DNA of 64,000 bases from Virgibacillus siamensis (lineage in GTDB: Bacteria; Bacillota; Bacilli; Bacillales; Amphibacillaceae), in the NCBI RefSeq assembly GCF_900162695.1, contig NZ_FUIH01000007.1, forward strand, positions 2,232,001 to 2,296,000, read 5' to 3'. The notes under the pieces are model-generated. The model was given only the letters and a program-made list of their open reading frames with translations, had not been told where the DNA came from and made no database searches. Position numbers and translations under genes: made by a program. Below are positions 60,049 to 64,000 of the stretch, in pieces; the first letter of the stretch is position 1; every line of letters starts with the position of its first letter.

Positions 60049-60954
60049 TTAATTGGTCTCTTGTCCGGAATGATCCTGCTTTTTGTAATTACGGGTAACA
60101 TAGACCCCGCAGCAAAACCAAAGCGTGATAAAAGAAGCATAGACTGCGTCGTGAAAAGACAGTGGGATTATCCCGCTTGAATTAAGAACCGTCCGCATGC
60201 TTGCAAAAATGATTACACCGCCTACTAGAACACCAAGGATGTAAGATGGTAGAACCTTAACCACCCATGCCGCGATCGGCGCAGCCAGCATACCTCCAAT
60301 TGCCAGCGAGGCGGCCCATTCCCAATTAACATCATTAAGACCTAATCCAACAACGAAGCCAAGCGTAACGGAGAGAGCAACTGCAAATTCACTCGCATCT
60401 ACTGAACCGATAACTTTTTTCGGTTTCATCCGAGTACGGCTAATCAGTACCGGTGTATTTACCGGTCCCCATCCCCCGCCGCCAATTGCATCCAGAAAAC
60501 CCGCACTTAAAGCCAGCGGATATAAAAATGATTTTTTAAGCGGTTTTTCCTTCCTGCCCCGCCTTCCTTGTCCAATTCGAAGACTTTTCTTGCCAAAAAC
60601 GTAAATGACAAGGATATAAAATCCGACCAGCAGTAAAGCCCCTGCAATATAAGGTTTAATAATTTCACCAGGCAGGTAACTCAGTAAACAGGCACCAACA
60701 AACGCGCCTATACAGCCCGGTGCAATCAACCTTTTAAATAAAGGTTTATCTATATTTCCAAATTTCAAATGGGATACACCGGAAACAGCAGTCGTTGCGA
60801 GTTCAGCCATATGAATCGATACTGAAGCTGCGGCTGGTGCAAGACCCATTGAAAGTAAAACCGATGTTGCAGATAAACCTGCAGACATTCCAAGTGAACC
60901 ATCAAGAAGTTGAGTGAAGAAGCCTATTAAAATAAACACAATCAACTTTTGCAT
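60049..60954 (-). CDS. TauE/SafE (TSUP) family permease
   Basis: A 301-residue membrane protein with about 8-9 helices. The N-terminus shows GFFTQLLDGSLGMSAGLSAT and the repeat GGGGWGPVNTPVLIS near residue 160, both typical of TSUP proteins, which export sulfite, sulfonates or other organosulfur compounds. It sits 34 nt upstream of the dUTPase-like gene on the same strand and may be co-transcribed. AGGAGTG precedes ATG 60954. Substrate unknown. Confidence 0.85.
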   Translation of the reverse strand: MQKLIVFILIGFFTQLLDGSLGMSAGLSATSVLLSMGLAPAAASVSIHMAELATTAVSGVSHLKFGNIDKPLFKRLIAPGCIGAFVGACLLSYLPGEIIKPYIAGALLLVGFYILVIYVFGKKSLRIGQGRRGRKEKPLKKSFLYPLALSAGFLDAIGGGGWGPVNTPVLISRTRMKPKKVIGSVDASEFAVALSVTLGFVVGLGLNDVNWEWAASLAIGGMLAAPIAAWVVKVLPSYILGVLVGGVIIFASMRTVLNSSGIIPLSFHDAVYASFITLWFCCGVYVTRNYKKQDHSGQETN

Positions 60955-61307
60955 ATTTTCACTCCTAAATAATTTATTTAAAAGTCAATTCAATGGAATT
61001 TTGTTGGCAGATTAGAAGTGTAAAAGATTTTAAATGATCGGGGCTTTTAAACGTTTCTCATAAAAGCCAAAGACACTTTCAACGAATCCTTCAGCAATCA
61101 GCATCCAAGAATTAACTTTAATGTATATATACCACCGATTATTTATTTTAAAACTTATAATATTCAAAATATTATGTTTAATATTCTTATCGCAGGGTAC
61201 ATAACTAATAGAATTAGACGCTGAACTGCAACATACTGGCGTCTAATCAAAGAATTGGAAAGGAGGAAAAAACAGTATTGGAACTACCAGCAAGGAGGTG
61301 AATAAAA
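60955..61307. other. Intergenic region upstream of Ala/Ser-rich gene copy 2
   Basis: No large gene is seen. It has an 8-bp hairpin (61042-61068), the conserved promoter-like block (61192-61215), a 9-bp hairpin in the leader (61213-61249), and an in-frame mini-ORF ending at the ribosome site of the next gene. Confidence 0.5.
61192..61215 (+). promoter_or_regulatory. Conserved promoter-like block upstream of the second Ala/Ser-rich gene
   Basis: CAGGGTACATAACTAATAGA followed by ATT corresponds to the block at 55898-55920; ACATAACTAA resembles a sigmaK-type -10. Confidence 0.45.
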
Positions 61308-61685
61308 ATGGGTGAAAGAGCTGCATCCGGGGACGGGCGAAGAACAGTAGCGACATCAGCGGTAGGTGCAGAGGCACAACAGGGTAATGGTCCTGCTTCA
61401 GCTAGTTCCAGTAGCTCGGCTGCCAGTCCGCACATAAACAAAACGAGTACTTCTTCGGCAGTAGCAGGCATCAATAGTGCATCAGCTTCCTGTAATGTTG
61501 CCGCAGTTGCAGTTGGCCCTCAAGGTGCTGGGGCGGCAAGCGAGGTAGGTGTTGCTTCCATTGGACCATATGGTGCTGCAGCCAGCAGTAATGCGGCCAA
61601 TTCAAGCAGTGTCGCTGTAGACAGGCATAAAATAACCCCTTCTGCGGGGATGGATCAAACTCAAACTACGCAAAATAAAGCGTAA
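61308..61685 (+). CDS. Ala/Ser-rich low-complexity protein, copy 2
   Basis: A 125-residue paralogue of the protein at 55942-56313. The start MGERAASGDGRRTVATSAVG differs mainly at the N-terminus; VAVGPQGAGAASEVGVASIG and PYGAAASSNAANSSSVAVDR are conserved, as is the single Cys in SASCNVAA. AAGGAGGTGAAT precedes ATG 61308. The long leader with a hairpin is not seen before copy 1. Function unknown. Confidence 0.75.
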   Translation: MGERAASGDGRRTVATSAVGAEAQQGNGPASASSSSSAASPHINKTSTSSAVAGINSASASCNVAAVAVGPQGAGAASEVGVASIGPYGAAASSNAANSSSVAVDRHKITPSAGMDQTQTTQNKA

Positions 61686-61783
61686 AAAATTTTAAAATAA
61701 TTATTCAGAAAATTATTAATATTAAGTTTAATATATTTAATATGTGGTACAACATAATTAACCACATAAAAAGGAGGAATAGT

Positions 61784-62167
61784 ATGGCAAATACAAAAGC
61801 TGCTAAAGGGAATACCAAAGCAACTAAACCTAAGGCAAACAAAAGCACAACGAAGAATACAACAGATAACTTGTTTAAAAAACTGGAAAAAGTCGAAACA
61901 AATCTTTCTGAGGAGATTGATGATCTGTCAGAACAGGTTGATCAAGTAAAAAATCATTTTGCTGATCAGTTCAAACAGGCGCTTGGCAACATGTCGGAAA
62001 AAATAGATGATCTGAAAAGCAACCTGACAAAACGGATAGATGATACCTCCGTTCAGGATAATCTGGCAGATCAGATTGATTCGTTATTAAATGAACTGGA
62101 AGACCAGTTGGACGACTTCAAAGATGGCATCTCCGACAAGCTTGATGATCTAAAAAATCGCTTTTGA
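61784..62167 (+). CDS. Lys-tailed coiled-coil protein, copy 2
   Basis: A 127-residue paralogue of the protein at 56414-56803. Lys/Ala/Thr-rich N-terminus (MANTKAAKGNTKATKPKANK), then coiled coil with more degenerate 11-residue repeats (MSEKIDDLKSN, LTKRIDDTSVQ, LADQIDSLLNE). ATG 61784 follows AAAAGGAGGAATAG. Same gene order as copy 1. Confidence 0.75.
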   Translation: MANTKAAKGNTKATKPKANKSTTKNTTDNLFKKLEKVETNLSEEIDDLSEQVDQVKNHFADQFKQALGNMSEKIDDLKSNLTKRIDDTSVQDNLADQIDSLLNELEDQLDDFKDGISDKLDDLKNRF

Positions 62168-62176
62168 TTAACTTTG

Positions 62177-62217
62177 AACTGCCCTCTATCTTCTGACTTG
62201 ATAGAGGGCAGTTTTTT
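62177..62217 (+). terminator. Terminator after coiled-coil gene copy 2
   Basis: Perfect 14-nt arms (AACTGCCCTCTATC and complement), 9-nt loop, then TTTTTT. Confidence 0.8.
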
Positions 62218-62243
62218 ATCAACTTAATTGAGGAGGTTTCATA

Positions 62244-62498
62244 ATGGCAATTGTATGGACATTAATTATCGGGGGATTAATTGGGTGGATATCCTCCCTC
62301 ATTATTGGAATTGATATTCCAGGAGGGATCATCGGCAATATTATTGTTGGGTTTATCGGGGCATGGCTCGGTGTATTATTACTTGGAGAATGGGGACCCC
62401 TATTCAAAGGCGTGTACATTCTCCCCACCCTGATAGGATCCCTGATACTAGTGAGCGTAGTAAGCTATATAGGAGTAATCAGAAACAACTATCATTAG
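62244..62498 (+). CDS. GlsB/YeaQ/YmgE family membrane protein
   Basis: An 84-residue protein with three predicted helices and the family pattern IIGGLIGWISSLIIGIDIPG, then GIIGNIIVGFIGAWLG. Members are stress-linked inner membrane proteins of uncertain role. GAGGAGGTTTC precedes ATG 62244. A strong terminator separates it from the coiled-coil gene, so it has its own promoter or relies on read-through. Confidence 0.85.
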   Translation: MAIVWTLIIGGLIGWISSLIIGIDIPGGIIGNIIVGFIGAWLGVLLLGEWGPLFKGVYILPTLIGSLILVSVVSYIGVIRNNYH

Positions 62499-62618
62499 CT
62501 GCATTCAACAAAATGAGGCATGATCCGGGTGGTGTCTGTCACCAGGTGAATTAGGTATGAAGAAGGCACTTATACTTCTTGCAGTAACGCTGCCGCAGCA
62601 GGAAATATGGCATAGGTG

Positions 62619-62650
62619 AGACCCCGCAGCGCTTATACGCTGCGGGGTCT
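62619..62650. repeat. GC-rich hairpin between YmgE-like gene and rocD
   Basis: Perfect 13-nt arms (AGACCCCGCAGCG and complement) with a 6-nt loop but no T run on either strand. It is much richer in G and C than its surroundings. Role unknown; possibly an mRNA 3' end. Confidence 0.55.
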
Positions 62651-62729
62651 CCAGCCACCCGCGGTTAAGAATACACTGTTGTACGTATACTCGAAAATGA
62701 AAGCAAATATTGTCCAACCGTGTTTTGTA

Positions 62730-63923
62730 TTATTTGGACAAAACTTTGTTTACTTTGTCAATTGCCCAATCAAGTTCGTCTTTACTGATGACGAGCGGCG
62801 GTGCAAAACGGATTGTGTTTTCATGTGTTTCTTTGCACAGTACACCTTCTGCCTTCAATGCTTCACAATATTCACGGACCGGATGATTGAATTCAACCCC
62901 GATGAACAACCCTCGGACACGGATTTCCTTTAATTCCGGATTGTCAATCTTACGTAATGCCTTCTCGAAGTAAGCTCCCATTTCCAGTGACCGTTCAACT
63001 AATTTTTCATCTTCAATCACATCAAGTGCAGCCATCGATACAGCACATGCCAATGGATTCCCGCCAAAAGTTGAACCATGTGAACCTGGCGTGAAGACGT
63101 CCATAATATTTTTGTTGGCAGCAATCGCGGATACCGGCATTACACCACCACCGAGTGCTTTCCCCATCACAAAAATATCCGGTACAACACCTTCCCATTC
63201 GCACGCGAACATTTTTCCTGTACGTGCAAAACCAGTTTGCACCTCATCCGCAATAAACAATACATTGTTTTCATCACAAATCTTGCGAATCGCTTTCAAA
63301 TAACCTTCCGGCGGGATCACAATTCCTGCTTCCCCCTGGATTGGTTCCACGATAATAGCAGCAGTATTAGGTGTAATTGATTCGCGGATTGCATCTGCAT
63401 CGCCATATTCCACTTTATTAATGTTTGGTACAAATGGACCGTAATCCTTCGTCGCACCGGGATCATTGGAAAGTGAAATAGCATTTAATGTCCGGCCGTG
63501 AAAGTTCCCTTTGGCGGCAATGATTTCCGCTTTGTTATCTTCCACACCTTTTACTTCATATGCCCAGCGGCGTGCTGCTTTAATAGCCGTTTCAACAGCT
63601 TCCACACCAGTATTCATCGGCAATACTTTATCTTTACCGGTCAAATCCGCAACACGCTTGGTCCATGGCCCCAGCAGTTCATTGTGAAATGCACGTGATG
63701 TCAATGTTACTTTACTAGCTTGATCTTTCAGTGCAGCAATGATTTTCGGATGACGGTGACCTTGATTTACAGCCGAATACGCACTCAGCATATCCATATA
63801 CTTATTGCCTTCCGGGTCCTTCACCCATACACCTTCAGCCTCTGCCACAACAACAGGCAGCGGATGATAGTTATGTGCACCATAATGTTCTGTTTGCTCA
63901 ATAATCTCATTGGATGAAACCAT
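62730..63923 (-). CDS. rocD: Ornithine aminotransferase
   Basis: A 397-residue class III PLP aminotransferase. NYHPLPVVVAEAEGVWVKDP near residue 20, NTGVEAVETAIKAARRWAYE near 105, NFHGRTLNAISLSNDP near 138 and the PLP-binding Lys in IFVMGKALGGGVMPVSA near 254 are typical of RocD. It converts ornithine plus 2-oxoglutarate to glutamate semialdehyde and glutamate in arginine catabolism. ATG 63923 follows AAAGGAGG. No other roc gene is in the window. Confidence 0.95.
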   Translation of the reverse strand: MVSSNEIIEQTEHYGAHNYHPLPVVVAEAEGVWVKDPEGNKYMDMLSAYSAVNQGHRHPKIIAALKDQASKVTLTSRAFHNELLGPWTKRVADLTGKDKVLPMNTGVEAVETAIKAARRWAYEVKGVEDNKAEIIAAKGNFHGRTLNAISLSNDPGATKDYGPFVPNINKVEYGDADAIRESITPNTAAIIVEPIQGEAGIVIPPEGYLKAIRKICDENNVLFIADEVQTGFARTGKMFACEWEGVVPDIFVMGKALGGGVMPVSAIAANKNIMDVFTPGSHGSTFGGNPLACAVSMAALDVIEDEKLVERSLEMGAYFEKALRKIDNPELKEIRVRGLFIGVEFNHPVREYCEALKAEGVLCKETHENTIRFAPPLVISKDELDWAIDKVNKVLSK

Positions 63924-63946
63924 TTAAATTCCTCCTTTAATCCGGA

Positions 63947-63976
63947 TGGAGCGGAATGTTATTGCAATCCGCTCCA
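63947..63976. terminator. Hairpin upstream of rocD at window edge
   Basis: Arms TGGAGCGGA and TCCGCTCCA with a 12-nt loop, 24 nt upstream of rocD. No T run is visible. It could be the end of a minus-strand gene outside the window or a leader structure. Confidence 0.4.
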
Positions 63977-64000
63977 CTTCTGAAATTAATACATTTCCGA

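Noticed and set aside
61247..61474. Minus-strand ORF over the Ala/Ser-rich gene
   Set aside because: A shadow of the biased codons of the plus-strand gene; no start signal.
55924..62167. Prophage or insertion element
   Set aside because: No integrase, transposase, capsid, lysis gene or terminal repeat is visible.
62619..62650. Terminator for rocD
   Set aside because: Perfect hairpin but no T run on either strand, so I list it as a hairpin only.

Overview
This is a 64 kb stretch of a low-GC Firmicute chromosome, most likely from the Bacillaceae and perhaps from a halotolerant genus such as Oceanobacillus, Virgibacillus or Lentibacillus. The evidence is AGGAGG ribosome sites, frequent TTG and GTG starts, CcpA-type cre sites, a B. 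subtilis-like ywrABCD cluster, a TrxR-like ferredoxin reductase, a pabA-pabBC pair and rocD. No rRNA, tRNA, CRISPR, transposase or phage gene was seen. The genus is inference.

Positions 1-31000 are mostly carboxylate catabolism, almost all on the minus strand. A Cit/Dcu-type two-component pair precedes a TctCBA tripartite tricarboxylate transporter, an SLC13 permease, PrpD and the start of a PrpB-type lyase (8526-1). A lactate/glycolate permease, an FAH-family protein and the glycolate oxidase genes glcE-glcF-glcD (15565-8692) follow, with malate synthase G (glcB) and a divergent LysR regulator. Next is a sigma54-controlled unit: a PAS-AAA+ activator, a palindrome, a -24/-12 promoter, an acyl-CoA synthetase, a 39-residue accessory peptide and an SSS symporter. 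Then come a split chromate transporter, a GGT-family enzyme and an Lrp regulator, followed by GntR, an atypical Nramp-like transporter and an L-2-hydroxyglutarate oxidase.

Positions 31000-40300 hold a DUF819 membrane protein with a disrupted start, an SSS symporter and a class II HDAC-like amidohydrolase interleaved with two gene remnants, the PABA genes pabA and pabBC, and a secreted M4 neutral protease.

Positions 40350-55800 are an aromatic meta-cleavage island. The plus-strand operon encodes a Rieske oxygenase (alpha and beta), a TrxR-like ferredoxin reductase, an extradiol dioxygenase, an ACMSD-like decarboxylase and a 7Fe ferredoxin. Minus-strand operons encode GntR with acetaldehyde dehydrogenase and hydroxy-oxovalerate aldolase, and a second extradiol dioxygenase, 4-oxalocrotonate tautomerase and decarboxylase, dienoate hydratase and hydroxymuconic semialdehyde dehydrogenase. 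LysR and IclR regulators flank it. Together they would take an aromatic carboxylate to pyruvate and acetyl-CoA. Three copies of a 17-bp motif near the IclR gene look like its operators.

Positions 55900-62500 hold the least explained part: two copies of a two-gene module (Ala/Ser-rich protein plus Lys-tailed coiled coil) flanking a tandemly duplicated set of very small proteins (about 50-residue helical, about 97-residue, and Met-rich about 45-residue), with a membrane-anchored dUTPase-like protein and a TSUP exporter. No function is assigned. The window ends with a GlsB/YmgE membrane protein and ornithine aminotransferase.
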